From: Exaiptasia diaphana | Taxonomy: Eukaryota > Cnidaria > Anthozoa > Actiniaria > Aiptasiidae | Direction of reading: 5' to 3' | Assembly (NCBI RefSeq): GCF_001417965.1 | Contig: NW_018385463.1 | Coordinates: forward strand, 163,711-227,710 | Length of the DNA stretch: 64,000 nt | Part shown: one piece after another, positions 9,591 through 22,419 of the stretch | How positions within the stretch are numbered: position 1 is the first letter of the stretch | Layout of the letters: the number at the start of each line of letters is the position of its first letter | Notes under the pieces: generated by a model | What the model was told of the DNA's origin: nothing | The model's database searches: none | The model's input: only the letters and a program-made list of their open reading frames with translations | Translations under genes and position numbers: made by a program

Positions 9591-12500
9591 TTAATTGACA
9601 AAGAAATATAAGTAAATAATAAACCAATGACTACTAGTGAGCCAGCAGTATATAGAACCAGCCGTCGACGTCACTTCACCTTCATTCTTCCATGGTTCCC
9701 ATCGACCATATTTAGCAGCAATTCGTAAACTTTCTGGATCTTCGGGCTGTAAACGACTTTTCACAGCGGTTGAGTTGTAATATTTCAGTCTTTTAAACAA
9801 TTTTTCTACAATATCTGGGTATTGCGTTGACAATTCGTACCTTTCTTCTGGGTCAGCGGTGACGTTGTAAAGAGCAAACTCAAAGTAGGGGATTCTTTCT
9901 TTGGTAAACTAAAAAACAGATAAAAATACAACAAATGTCATTAGGCTGCGAACTGCTCTTTTCTTTCAAAATTCGAACATTTTAAAATTAATTAAATTTC
10001 TTTTTTTCCTTTGAATTTGGGCCTCATATAAAATACTATTTATAAAATACTAAAATCTCGTACCCAGAGCCCGCACTTTTGCCATCCAGCGGAAGTCAAT
10101 GCGTGACCGCTGACTTTAGCCGTGAAGACTCTGGGCTCGAGATTGAAAATACTACTTAAAAAAAGAACCATAATTCATTGCGAGGAGCCCTCAGCTATCA
10201 GTTTTTCTGATACGAGCTAGGATACGGATTAGTCCTTTCGCATCAAGACTTTCTTTAAAATGTTCGGTTTATTTCTGAAGCAATACCTAAATGTCAGTAT
10301 GAGATTCCGAATTTCTCGCAAACACGTGGTGGATGTAATAATAAAAGAAAAATGTTTTGCAAATAATTTAGGAAATAATTAAGGAACGGTAGTTAGAACT
10401 TTTTAGAAACAAAAAAAAAACTTGGAGGATGTACTTACTCTCTCCTCTGTTGGAGCCTGATTGCCGTCCTCAGGGAGTTTATACCAGCTACCGTTTGGAC
10501 ATTTATGAAGTAATTTCATGTCACCCACACGAATCGCTGCTCCTGAATAATACGTAAACCCCCTTGGACTATATTGCTCGCCAGAGAGGTCTGGGGCATA
10601 GTCAATATTAACTAGGATTTCTTGCCGAGTCGATGGGGTTCCTTTGGATAACACGTCCCATTGATCTACGCCGTCTATATTGTCATCCTTCGTTGTTCCT
10701 CCTGTTAGACATGTGATCATACTGTAAGGGATGGTTAATTTCACCGGACTGTTGCCTCAAAATCCGCATGTCATGGAATCCAGGACGTTAAGGGGCTATG
10801 TACGGCACGCATGCGTGCAAACAATGCAAGCGGAGCATTATTGGTGCTTTGTAAGGGATGAAAAGAATGCACGGTTATTGAAATAATTCCAATCAACAAT
10901 CTAAGCAACCTTTGAACTACAAACCTGCAAGTTTAATCAATGTTGGATACCAGTCGGTCACGTGAATAAGGTCATTGATTTCCCCACCGGATTTCTGTAT
11001 CATGCTACCAAGGACAAAACCAGGCACTCTGACCCCTCCCTCCCACAGAGTTGATTTATAACCACGCAACGGCCAATTGTAACCACCCCCAAATCCTGGA
11101 TGACCTCCGTTGTCAGAAACAAAAACAAACAGCGTGTCATTCCACATCCTGAGGAGAAAAAAAGAATTATTGCCATGAACAGCCTTACGACAGTGATGGC
11201 AAATCTACCATGTATTTTTTTTCTTTGTTGGCTTATTATTTATTGCGCACAGCAGCAAACCTATTCATGAATTGCACGTTACGTCATAGCCGCCATGTTA
11301 GATGGAAAACAAAGAATTCTTCATTACAATTTCTCTTCCTCATTGGTCAGTTATGGCCCTCAAAGACGTTTATTTGAGCATGCAATGATAGAAACCTGTG
11401 AATAATTGTCTGTAGTTGTGAAAGAAGGTTTCTATCATTGCACGCTCAACGGTCGTCTTGCTTCGATGCAAAGGCACGGCTACCTTTCAAGATGGCACAG
11501 GGAACCGTGAAGGAGACTATAGCTATTTACTCTCATACTTGCACTTCCGGTCACTATAAATGGTCACAAAGGAGGGGATGCAAAACAGTTGAGACTACTG
11601 ACTACAGTATTACAAAGGTCCATGGGAAGTATTTCACATTTAAACCCTCCCCATCATCACTATGTGCGATTCGGTGTTTTGAATTATCATAGTTACATGT
11701 CTCTATGACAACGGGTTTACCCTTTGCGTTTACAAGCATCCACAAGTTTTCCAACTCCTTGATCTACTCCATCAATCATAGCCAAGTATATCCTTCTATT
11801 CATATCCACAACAGACTTGTATTTGTCGATATCAGTCTGGGGGGCCTGGAGAGGAGTATGGGGCGCTGTATACGACAGCAATAGGTACAGTGGTTTTTGC
11901 TGGTCATGTCTATTCACAATGTCGATGGCTTCCTGGAAAAGAATCAAAGCAAAAATGATTAACAAATGATAGAAAACTTTTTTCCGTTAATAAAAAAGGA
12001 CTTTTTTGAGTCAAATCATACACGAAAAGTGCACGTTTGTATTATCGTGTGAGGACGTGGGATTTATAATTTGGTAAAAGGAATATATTCAAAAAAAGTG
12101 TTCGCTCTGATTGATCTTCTTTTGTCTTTTTAATAACATCGAACATCCTATGAATCTATGACAGCTTTTAATTAAAGCCCTGTTCGCATGAGGCAGGTAG
12201 CAGAGCCAAGTATTTTGTTTTCGATTCCCTGGAGGATTAAAAACAAAATGAGTCAGTAGACCTGGTGCCTAGGGGCATCCTATCTCATGCAAAACAGCAA
12301 TACTTTCATGCGGACTGAACATTTGTTGACCGTTGTGATGCGTTTATAGATATTCAATTGCTAAGTTTCAAAAACTCCTTTTATCAGTTCCCAGCGCGAT
12401 CTTGAAAGGTAGCCCAACCTTTAAGCAAGACTGGTTGAGCCTATAATGATTGATAGGTATTTCATTTGACCTAAGCTCTATCATAGCGTGCGCAANAAAT

Positions 12501-13708
12501 GTCTTCCCGGCTTTGATGTGCGTTGGCTCTGTGAACCGTGTAAAATGGATTATCACAAGACCTGTGTGAAGACATCGGTGGAATGTTTTCCAGTGTAACT
12601 CCAGGTAGGTTCTTTTCCTCTCCTCATGTCCAGGTAGCCATATTTGGTGTGGTTCCAAAAGTCCCCTTCACCCATAAAAATACCAAGAAATGTATCAAAC
12701 CCACGAGCCGTTGGTACGTAGTCCCAGTCAAAGAAACCTAAGTGCCACTTGCCAACAAGATTTGTACTGTAACCTACAACAATTAAATAACATTAAATAA
12801 AATACTTCACCGCTGTTGTCTCTGCACTCTTTTTTCCTTAACTTTGATTTAATTCATTTATGCATAATGATTGATTAGTAAGCAAAATAGTCCACTTTCG
12901 ATATTCTGGGTGAATTGCATTGACACGCACAAAATGATTGAAGACGAGACTCTGGGAACGCAATAAGACTATCTATTGTTACCAATGAGCGTCGCCTTCA
13001 GTTCTTTTGTAATTGGTCAAAAGTAGACTATTATCTTTGCATTCTATTTACAATCCACTTACCAAGCTGCCGAAGCTTTTCTGGGAGTGTAGGAACATCT
13101 TTAGGCATTCCCCAGGGAGAGGTACTGTTAATGACGAAATGTTGCATTCCTATAGTGATGTGAAAAGTGCGTTATTTGGCTCGAATTTCAAGCCACCATC
13201 TATGAGAGGAAAGTAGTATCAAGGGTTTACTAATTTCCCTTTGGCAATTGGAAACAAGTATTTTCATCCAAATTTTGCTCAAATTAAGAATTTTCAATTA
13301 AGAAGACCAACAAATTTAATTAATGTAAAAATTATTCACATTCCATTTCAGTTCAACCTCTTCAAAACATTTTCTTCGCATCGTCAGGTGAGTGTAATTA
13401 AGTGCAAATTTCCGCTGACCTATATGTATCGGGTATTTGCCTGTCATCAGAGCCCCTCGTGAAGGTGTACACACGGCTTGAACATAATAATTAGTAAACT
13501 TCATGCCAGCTCTAGCTAGCCGGTCGATATTAGGTGTCTTCACGGCAGATGATATGTTATGGTAACCAATATCACTCCATCCAAGATCGTCGGCCATGAC
13601 GAAAATAATATGTGGACGTTTTGCTTTCTCTGAGAATACCGCTGACCATTGAAAAGTGAAGGCACACACGCAGATGAGAAATCCAACGTACATGGTTGAT
13701 TTTTGCAA
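9591..13708 (-). CDS. Arylsulfatase B/I/J-type sulfatase, seven coding exons
   Basis: Secreted or lysosomal sulfatase that hydrolyses sulfate esters, probably on glycosaminoglycans. Exons on the minus strand: 13708-13420, 13149-13063, 12773-12562, 11932-11721, 11148-10925, 10701-10439 and 9908-9591. Every junction is GT-AG and phase-compatible, giving about 534 aa, close to human ARSB. A signal peptide occupies about residues 1-27. MADDLGWSDIG (38-48) gives the metal-binding Asp pair. CTPSR starts at Cys80, the residue converted to formylglycine. GKWHLG is in exon 3, and SDNGG and NWPLRG are in exon 5. The last exon has EPWKN, like the ARSB C-terminus, then an extra hydrophobic tail, so the true end could use another splice. 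A splice acceptor lies at about 13736, just before the ATG, so there is a 5' UTR intron. Introns carry several MITEs. ARSB, ARSI and ARSJ cannot be told apart by eye. Confidence 0.92.
10053..10144. mobile_element. Short MITE in an arylsulfatase intron
   Basis: Inverted ends AATCTCGTACCCAGAGCC and, at the other side, ACTCTGGGCTCGAGATT flank about 55 bp that also contains an internal inverted word (AGCGG / CCGCT). It is 92 bp with no coding potential. It lies between arylsulfatase exons 6 and 7. Confidence 0.65.
11374..11525. repeat. Hairpin plus repeat copy in an arylsulfatase intron
   Basis: TTGAGCATGCAATGATAGAA and its near reverse complement at about 11425-11449 form a hairpin with a spacer of about 25 bp. 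The adjoining stretch to 11525 contains GGCTACCTTTCAAGAT. That stretch occurs again, inverted, at about 12375-12500 on the other side of exon 4. Confidence 0.6.
12375..12500. repeat. Inverted partner of the 11440-11525 repeat
   Basis: Read on the minus strand, this stretch matches the 11440-11525 repeat in order: GCTCAAC, GTCTTGCTT, GGCTACCTTTCAAGAT, then GGGAAC and GGAG. The two copies bracket arylsulfatase exon 4 in opposite orientation. Confidence 0.6.
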
Positions 13709-13736
13709 ATTGAGACTATTTAAGGAAACCTATGGC

Positions 13737-16370
13737 TGCAAGAAAACCATTAAAATATCAATGGAAACAAAAGAACGCGATTGTTGTATTTTTGAACGAG
13801 CAGAACATTGATCCTTTTAACGAAAGCGTCTTCAAAATGTCTTCACTTTATATCTAATATACATGAAATGAATGTAACAATTAAACATGTGTTTACATAT
13901 ACTCTACAAAAAGAATTTCCTAAAAGAAAAGAAAATTACTGCGAAAATATATTTAAACAAAATATATGGCAAAATATATGAATTCCTTTTGTATTGTAAA
14001 AATTTCAAAAGAATAAATTTGACGTCAAGTGCGGAGAACACAATACCTCGGGACTTATTAAAAGGGTGTATACCGCAGGCTAAAAGGGACTACAAAACTC
14101 GAGACCAAAATACTGATTTCAAAGCCTAAAAGGGACGACGAGCTCCTCTCCCCTCCCCTCTCACCAACCGATTTCTGCACTTGTCTGCTTGCCCTCATAG
14201 TTTTCAAGCAATAACAATAGTCATTTACTATATAGCATAAGAACATGAATCAAAAAACGCTTTACCGATTAAACCGTCTTAGTCGAGATTTAAGAAAGTA
14301 GAACCGGTATAATTAGATTTACGTTGTCATTGGCAATTTCAGGAGCGGAAGCTTTGAGAGCCCAACAATAAAGTTCCCCTGCATAGTAAAAATTGTGTCA
14401 ATTGTTCAAGAGAGCCTAAAGCGCTACTCTAACGAAAATTGTCAAAATCTGGAATCATACTCATACATGTAAATTGTCTTAAACCCTTAAATACACGTGT
14501 TCTAAAGTTTATTTTAATGTTCCCTCTGGAATTTTTTTCCCTTCGACTATATTTTCTGAATGCATGGACCAATGAGTGGGGCCTGGGCCCTACGTTTTAG
14601 TTAAACTTCGTTCGCGTACGCTTACATTTCTCACTTGGTTATGTTGATTATTTATTGTATTTGGGAAAAAAATTATAAGAGGGAAACGAAATTTTCAATT
14701 CTAATAGTTTCCGGTGACTAAAGCCATTTTATAGCTATGGTTTTCAATATTGTCTGGCAGAAAGAACTATGAATATTAATGAAAACTCCGACATTTATCA
14801 GACATTTACGGTCCATGTCGCCTGTGATAATTAAAATTATTCTCGCAAAGCCCTATACAAAATATCTAAATATAAATGTAAAATCATATTGAATTTGTTA
14901 TAAATTCAGTTTACAAATACACGTACTCGGAGGAAAGTTCTGTAATATCTGATATACACGAAACCTTCATGAGAACTAAAACCCTGTGATCTTATAATAC
15001 TGTGTAAATCAGTGTAATCCGGCTTCCTGAACTTCATCGATTAGATTAATTTTTAGAAGCATATTCCCATCTAAAAAGTTCACAATTAACAAAATCTCGG
15101 AGTAGATATAAACTTTTGTAAACATCAAAGAAAAAACTCAAGAAAGAAAAATCAACTAATAGAGTTACTTTTCTTTGTGGAACAGTTCATCTATAATACA
15201 CATCATGTCACGATATCGGCTAAAGGTGCATTTCTCGGCTCTAGCGAAGTTTATCAAAGTAATTTGTCCACATAAATAAAAGATATTTACTTACCTTGGA
15301 ACTATAGGTTTCCGCAATGTTTAATGTGTCTTAGTTGTCAATATCAGAAGTTAAGAGACTGCATGCTTCAATACTTTAAAAACGTGCGATCTGATTGGCT
15401 CATTGATATGATGTATTATGACTTGTCGGTATATTGGATTCTGGATGCACGTTTCTTGAACGGATCACAAAAGGATCATTGATCTTGCGTTCATACATTG
15501 TTATTTGCCCCTAAGCAGTTGCGGTTACTTGAATGCACTGAAAGTTTTAGATACACGTTTACGGCGAACGCCAACCGTCAAAACTGATCACGTGATCACT
15601 GTTTTTCTGAATTAACGCTCCGTTCTTTCGCGATTGTGTATAAAATAGATTACATTTTCGTGCATTTTCAAAGCGTTTTTAAGTTTGTTTGAAATTTTGA
15701 GACAATCATAAAAGATAACTTGACGTTTGGCGTTTGCAGTAAACGCGAATCTAAAACTCTCCATATATTGACTCCCATTGCAGAACAGAGAGACTTAAAA
15801 AGTTATTTATTATCAGTTATCATAGTTCGTTAAACAAAATTCAGTACACGAGCAATCATTCATACATGATATATATAAATCAAAATACGACTCATTGAAT
15901 TTCTACTTTAGAAGACAATATTAATGCGTCCAAATTTCCACTGCTTTTGAGCATCGTTTTCTAATTAAACATGCTGTGACGTCATAATGAAATTAATAAT
16001 GGTGGAGTACCATAAATTTCGGCCAAAGATTTTTAGTGCTCGATGAAATCCTCAAATGCTTTATTTTATTATTTGTTAGTAAACTTGAATTCCATTTTTT
16101 ATATAATTTTCTATTATTGGAGTCCGTGCGGGAAAACCATACTAATCTAAAGCTATTATCCTTGTAGATATTATCGATTTTGTTTTTCTTCGAGTATTTA
16201 TAATCTCTAACTATAGATTTTGAACAAAATGAATTGCTTGTTAAAGTCCTTTGTGGAGTCTCTATGGCGAGTGAACTATAATAGTCAATCATTGCATTCA
16301 CACATGCTCGTAAACCAGAGATAAGCAGAAAATATACAACTACAAAGATTTTTCAGGAAATATCTATGAT
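13737..16370. other. Intergenic / 5' UTR intron region
   Basis: Mostly AT-rich, with a very A-rich tract at about 13870-14030. No coding gene is supported. A short open stretch on the minus strand near 14300-14395 sits between acceptor-like and donor-like sites (about 20 codons), but there is no homology I can name. An AATAAA on the minus strand at about 16060-16065 could serve the beta-helix gene that ends at 16371. Confidence 0.4.
15295..15345 (-). other. Possible 5' UTR exon of the arylsulfatase gene
   Basis: A strong donor (CCAAG then GTAAGTA) lies at 15295/15294 on the minus strand. It is upstream of the acceptor at about 13736 that precedes the arylsulfatase ATG. The upstream end is arbitrary. 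Transcript data would decide. Confidence 0.3.
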
Positions 16371-19300
16371 TCAGTTGTTTTGTACCAAGTAGTCCTCGTC
16401 TCCTACAACTAGCAAAGGTTCTCGGTGGCTTTCTCTTTCGTCTATAAATTCTAGTGGTTCTTCTCTTCTTGACTTGGTCGGGCAAATACATGCACGTATT
16501 GCCGTTAGCAATAGGAATATCACTTGCATTACTTGAGAGATTACAGCAATTGCAACTAGTATTGCAAATCCAACTGGTGGACCAGCGAGAAAAACAACGT
16601 TCATCATCATTAGAGCGTCAATCATTTTCTTGGTGGGTTTCTTAGGAAGCACTCCATCCGTGACAAAAACAGCTTGACATAAGTTATTTATTGCTATGAA
16701 AACATGTATAAACAACAATACCAAAGCCAGGATGTTTGCCATTTTCTCCTTATAAGGCATGACCTGGACATTATGCATGAGTATAACAATGCACATGATG
16801 GTCATGAAGAACAAACGAAGCAATGGTGAGTCCACAAATGAGAAGAGACATAGAAATACCAGCCGACGGCCGATTAAGATGCTGTCCCAGTACAATGCAC
16901 CATGTGAATCCCCGTTTGGTGGTCGGAACGGACCTTCGATGACATCCAGTAAAGCTTCTGATGTTGCTTGATCACGGTAGTTTGCATATCCGAACCCCAC
17001 TGAACTTTGGTTACGCTTTTTAAAACAGCGTTTGACCAACCAGTACATTAGGAATGGGAGAGGAGCAAAACAGGCTGCAACGAACTGCAAGGAACTTATC
17101 TCTTGACGCCTTAGCTTAGATGTACCTATCCACAGTACGACAAGAAATGGAACAACAAAGATGATGTTGTAGGCGACTAAAGCGTACTGCCACCAATGCA
17201 CCCAACATGTGATGTTACCATCCACAAACAGACGCCATTGAACGCGGTCATCTATGGTCAACGGTGTACAATTCAAGAGTTCCAAAGAGGTGTGTCCGAG
17301 TCTTTCATATCCCAATAGAAGTATCTCAACAATAGCAGCAATATACGGTGCAGAATAAGGTCTTATTCTTCTTGTCAGCAGACTTATCAACCAATACATT
17401 AGATAGATGACGCACACGGTCGCCATCGCTGCGAAAACCTGAAGAGATCGAAATAGTTCTTTTGTGACAGCATTCAGTCCTGGAAAAGGGCATCCCGATG
17501 AGTTGTCGATTTGTTCAATCTCAAAGTTGAAAAATGATATCACAGGAGCAAGAAATAGACTTCTATGTAGGATGTCATCATGAGACCTGATCATTAAAAG
17601 CTCCGCCACTTGATAAAAATAAAATAAAATCTTAGAAAATCCGCATCCATGTTTTTGCCTGGTGTGACTTCCGCCGATCCTACTGTTTGGCGGAACCATT
17701 GGGGATTTTTTAAACCAGAATATCTTTTGAATCACAATTTGGCTTATCTTTGGTCTAAAAATGAAGTAAATTGCCATAATTGCTGAATAGAGTCCAATGA
17801 CCATCCAAAACCATCCATCATTACACTCTTTTATCGCACGGCAATTCCGGTTGAACATACTTTCCGTGAAACCTTCCCGGCATGCGCCACACATGGTACC
17901 TGTTCGATTACCATAACAACCGTTATACGATGACAACTGTTTGGGTACTTCGCAGTATTTGTGAGGACATCTTGTGAAGTTAAGCTCACTGCGTCGACGT
18001 GAAACCAAGTAGCCCCAGAAGTTAGCAGTGGTTTTGATTTTCCAAGTACAGTTGGCTCCAAATGGACACGGGAGGCAAGTTGTGCGGGTTTGCTTTAAGG
18101 AAGAACCATGGAACGAACCTCTTTGGAGACTATACGTGCCTTCTGAGCACATAGCACAAGTAAACTTAAAACGTGTGATATTACAATTGCAGTGATCCCT
18201 TGTAAGGTTAGGTTGCAGAACACGTGACAAGTTCTCGAATATCATCGAACTGCCATATGGGCAAAACAAATTGGTGTTCTTGTCAAACCAAACATATCCA
18301 CCATACTGGATTGTAAAAAGTGGGCTTTTAATTCTCGTTAAAGCGTTAGATTCAAAACTTGAATTGATGAGTTCTAATGGGCCATTTGCCCCTGCGTATA
18401 CAAATTGCATGAGTCTTTCTTCGTGTGTGGTACGTTCGAGTATTCGATGGTACTGAAGGAACGATGAATTTTCAATCCTCAATGATGCAGTTCCTTGGTC
18501 TTCCACGTAGATGTGGGCACCTATCATGGGATGTCTGGAAAAATTGTTTCTAAAGCGACATCTCCTAAAGAGAGTCTTTCCACTAGATAAGTACACCATT
18601 GATAGTGAGCCAGTGTTGTTCTCAAAAGTAACATCTTCAAAGAAAATCACATTGTTGTATTGATACACAGGGAACAGAGTGCAAGCTTGACTGTTCTTAG
18701 GATCTTCTGGCAAGTAGAAGTACAACAAACTAAAAATAGAACGGCTTATTCCAGGTTTTTGATAATTGTGTTTGAAAACAGAACGAATGATCTTCACAGT
18801 AATGTTTCCTTTATGAGAAGAATGGATTCCTAGAAGATATCCACCAGAATTCTTAAGTGAATTAGAAATAAAACAAACGCCATCTAATTTAATACTGCCT
18901 GAAGTAAGCAATCCACTTTTCGTCGATGATTCAAGAGTGATTGCGATGACTTCGTCAAAATCATTCTTGTAGAATAAAAGATCTTTTAATAGGATATTGA
19001 CGACTTCAGGGTACTTGTTGAAGATATATATTGGCATTTCATTTCTAGTAAAAATGGAGTTTTCAATAAAAATTGAAGTGTTTAGAGAGACCCCACGCTT
19101 TCTGTTGACAGCATCAAACACAGCTTTGATGCAGAAGTGCATGTTGTTTTTGCATGTTGTGTTCTTGATATTGATCGTTTCAACGTTTGATAATAACATT
19201 CCACCTTTATTGAGATTGAAACTTGAGTTAATGATGTTCACGACGGCTTTTTTCATCGCATGATAGGAGTTGTTTACCGAAAGGGCTGCGCCTTGAGATA

Positions 19301-21780
19301 ATTGATCAGCAGTGTTTCTCTGAAATGTCGAGTTAATTACAGATATATGAAGAATCCCTTTCTCCGTTTCCGTCGGATAGATCTTGTTTTTAATGAAAAC
19401 CGTAGACCCATCAACGTTGTTAATAAAAAGAGATTTCTTTATTTCAACACAAATATCCATTTTCGAATAGAGACAGATTCCAACGTGCCTCTTTTTGGAA
19501 CAGTTTGTTCCTTTGCAAGGGTAACTGCAGTTTATCAGTTTTGATCTCTCTATTGTGGCCTGAAGACTATTGTCACCTTTGAGAGAAATGACACAACCCT
19601 TATCGTAGCCAAACGAATTCACAAAGCTAACACCAGATAGTTTTAAGCTCAAACTATTACCAGTCTTCTGCTGGACATGAATCGCAGCCCCTTTTGGAGC
19701 GACATTATTAGAAAAGTTTGAATCGATTACAGTAACATTGATGGCAGACGTTTTTGTTTGTAGAGCGGTTATGTACATGACACCTCCTTTTCCCGTCATA
19801 TGGTGTCCATGGTAACTAGAGTTGCACACATTTATACTGCTTCTTCGTGAATTGACTCCTAGAAATCTTAAATCAGAGTTATTTTTACTAATCACTCGCA
19901 TGAAATTGAGTTGAATTGTGCGTCCATTAGCCGTGAAGATGCTGTCATGAATAGGATAGGTCTTGCTTTTTTTGCATTCAGTTGGACTTCCTTTCATGTT
20001 GTTTTGTACTATGACATTGTCCCATGTCGTCATCACAGAAAGAGACTTACATCTTGGCGTCTTTGATCCTAGTATGTCAACTAACCCACATTTCAAGATG
20101 GCGTTTTCTCGCAACGTAACATTGTGAATATTCAAAACTACGGTATTGCATTTGGCATTTTGACTGTTCATATGTATGCAACCCCAGTTTTCTTTAAAAA
20201 TAGAATTACTGACATTAAGTGTATATATTGAAATCGTTTTGGAAAATAGTTTAGAAACCTTTACATCCAAGGCTGGCGATGATCCAATGAAAACGCAGTT
20301 ATTGAATACAGCGGTCGTGTCATCTATAACAATGGTTGTGCTTATAAACGTCAGTCCTGACATGGTGATGTTTGTGTACGTGTTATCAAGAGTTTGGAAA
20401 GTTATTCCACCATGGCATGATATAAAAGCAGTCTTCTCGTTGTAGCTCTCTGCCCAGAAGGATTTCGATATTGTGAGTTTCTCAGATTTGCCAGAGCAAG
20501 AATAGGGGTTTCGGCGCGTTCCTTTGCCATCGATGTACACAGTACCGTTCCAGCACAACCGCGCGAAGCCATTAGCTAGTGTTTTACAAGGTAGTTCAGA
20601 AGAACCGCACTTTAAAGGCCGGCTTGTTCCTTTAAACTTCGACACGTAAACAGATGAACGACAAATTCTATCTGAAATGCACATCAAACAATTGATTATT
20701 ATATAAATGCTGTGATAGTTACTTTAGGAGGAAAGAGGATCACACAAATCAAGGGTGGATCCAACGAATGGGAATTGGCTGACTTCCCATCAACCCCTTC
20801 CCCAAGGAACTGAAAAATCAGATTTCTTTATGCGGCAATATTTGTTTCACGCAGATTGATACTTTTTCAATGATTTTCTTTTTGATTTTGTTTGTTTTTA
20901 TTTTTTAATTGTTAAAAAAGACAATTTTAGACAGCTCCCTCTACCCATCAAGTCATTCTGCACCCTACCCCTACTAAAATATGCTGCATGACGAATCATC
21001 TAGCATGCGACTAATATAACAAATGTAGAAATAGAAATGAACATGACGAAAAACCCAGTTTCGACTTTTCCTTTAAAGAACGCAATGCGAATTGAAATCA
21101 CTGATTGACAGATACCTAAATATCAAGCTTTGAGTCTTTCTCTATCCTTCATAACCTAGTTGTTTTTGCTCTTCTGTGTAGTGTCCATATTTTCGCCCGA
21201 ATCGTTCGAAAAAGTGTTTTTCCATGGTTCCCAATGGTATTGCCAAAAGGCTTTGTAATAAATAGAAAATATATATGCAAGAAAAAATCGAAAGAAAAAA
21301 ACAAACAAATAAATAAATAAATTCAAATAATATAATAAAAGGTATTTTGCACTGAAATCCTCAACCTCTTTTCCAACTTTCTCTAATCAATTCACAATGC
21401 CACGAACAATCAATGAGGCTTATTTTTCTTTAAAAAATCGGAATAGCATGCATAAATAACAATGTCAAGGCTGCTACACAAACATGAAATCAACACTTTG
21501 ACAGATTGAGAGGAGCGATTTGCGACTGGAGAAGATTAAATCTGCGTGTAATGAAAACCACTGCAACCCGTGAAACAAAGAGTAATATAAAGTGCAGTGT
21601 GTACTAAAGTGTATTTCACAGGCTCGTAAAAACCCCTCTATTTGGTAAAACGTTTTTGACACTTTTAGTGTTTGGACTCAATGATAAACAATAAAGAAAA
21701 TGGATTGTACCTGAAGCGCATCTACAAAGAAACAAGTTGAAAGCCACAACAAAGAGAACCAGGTTGACATTCCGCATCAT
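16371..21780 (-). CDS. Beta-helix ectodomain / multi-TM membrane protein, copy 1
   Basis: Large predicted surface protein; function unknown. Exon 1 (21780-21711) codes a signal peptide, MMRNVNLVLFVVAFNLFLCR, and ends in phase 1 at a GT donor. Exon 2 (20671-16371) codes about 1430 aa. The first ~800 residues are repeats of the NSxFxxN / INxxxxxF kind with many N-glycosylation sequons, which is the signature of a right-handed parallel beta-helix. A Cys-rich stalk follows (GTYSLQRGSF then CLPCPFGANC), like GCC2/GCC3 ephrin-receptor-type modules, then CGACREGFTESMFNRNC. About 9-10 hydrophobic segments come next, with PFPGLNAVTKELF, WVHWWQY and a late VMPYKEKMANI, loosely recalling TRP-like (FLC-type) membrane domains. 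A short acidic cytoplasmic tail ends the protein. The neighbour at 23.4-28.3 kb is a head-to-tail paralogue with the same two-exon plan. The TRP-like comparison is a guess. Confidence 0.85.
17113..17336 (-). repeat. 224-bp tract identical to 24107-24330 (conversion tract, copy 1)
   Basis: This part of the copy 1 transmembrane region is identical at every base to 24107-24330 in copy 2. Sequence immediately on the 16.4-kb side stays fairly similar for about 60 bp. Beyond that, and on the other side, the two genes diverge strongly at both DNA and protein level. The tract codes GHTSLELLNCTPLTIDD and WVHWWQYALVAYN. Confidence 0.9.
20740..21700. other. Intron of beta-helix gene copy 1
   Basis: AT-rich intron between the signal-peptide exon and the giant exon. 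At about 21540-21650 it holds a degenerate relative of the MITE at 22265-22419 (shared word ACCCGTGAAACAAAG). No other gene is seen. Confidence 0.5.
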
Positions 21781-22264
21781 GTCCCATTAAGATCGCAAAT
21801 AAACTCCTGTCAAAGTTTTTGTATTTATTCCCTGCGCATGTTTTTTTCTAGTTTTTTTAGTTTCGATTGCTCTTTCATTAGGATTAAGAATCTTTTGTTT
21901 GTGAAATACGATCAAGTGTTCGAAAGTACAGGACCAATGATGTCACTCAGTGTTCGCTTTCATGCTTCATTGACTCTTGAGTTTCAAAATTCTTTAGTTT
22001 TGCTTGCAAAATTTCTATTTTCCAGATTTAGTTTTCCACGCCAGTGTCAGATGAGATCATCAAAAGAAATCAATACACCAGTTTCGAATTCTCTTTTGCA
22101 ATTGTATTGTCTTTCGTTTGTGCAAGCTTTATTTCAAATCAGCAACAAATTTTATTGTTTTCCTAGTACACAGAGCGATTTATTTAGGGTCTCTGCTGAA
22201 TAAAAGAGTTCATGATATCATTATCTATGAAATACCTTTCAAGTATATTCCATGCTTTCGCCAA

Positions 22265-22419
22265 TAGAGTGGTTTTCATAAACCCGTGAAACAAAGTGTA
22301 ATAATTAGAGTGTAACAGATCGTAATAGTCGCGTAGAGACAATAAAAAACAAAAGAGCCAAAGTGTAATAGCGATAAATACGCTAAAGTGTGTTTCACGT
22401 GCTAATGAAAACCACTCTA
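22265..22419. mobile_element. MITE with TA-flanked inverted ends
   Basis: The left end, TAGAGTGGTTTTCATAA, and the right end, TAATGAAAACCACTCTA, are inverted repeats that continue inward to GTGAAAC / GTTTCAC. The outermost TA on both sides fits a TA target duplication, as in Tc1/mariner-type non-autonomous elements. A related, more decayed copy is at about 21540-21650. Confidence 0.7.

Noticed and set aside
21838-22203. Plus-strand 121-codon open frame upstream of beta-helix copy 1
   Set aside because: AT-rich Phe/Ser/Leu composition and no domain; it lies in the spacer just beyond the signal-peptide exon.
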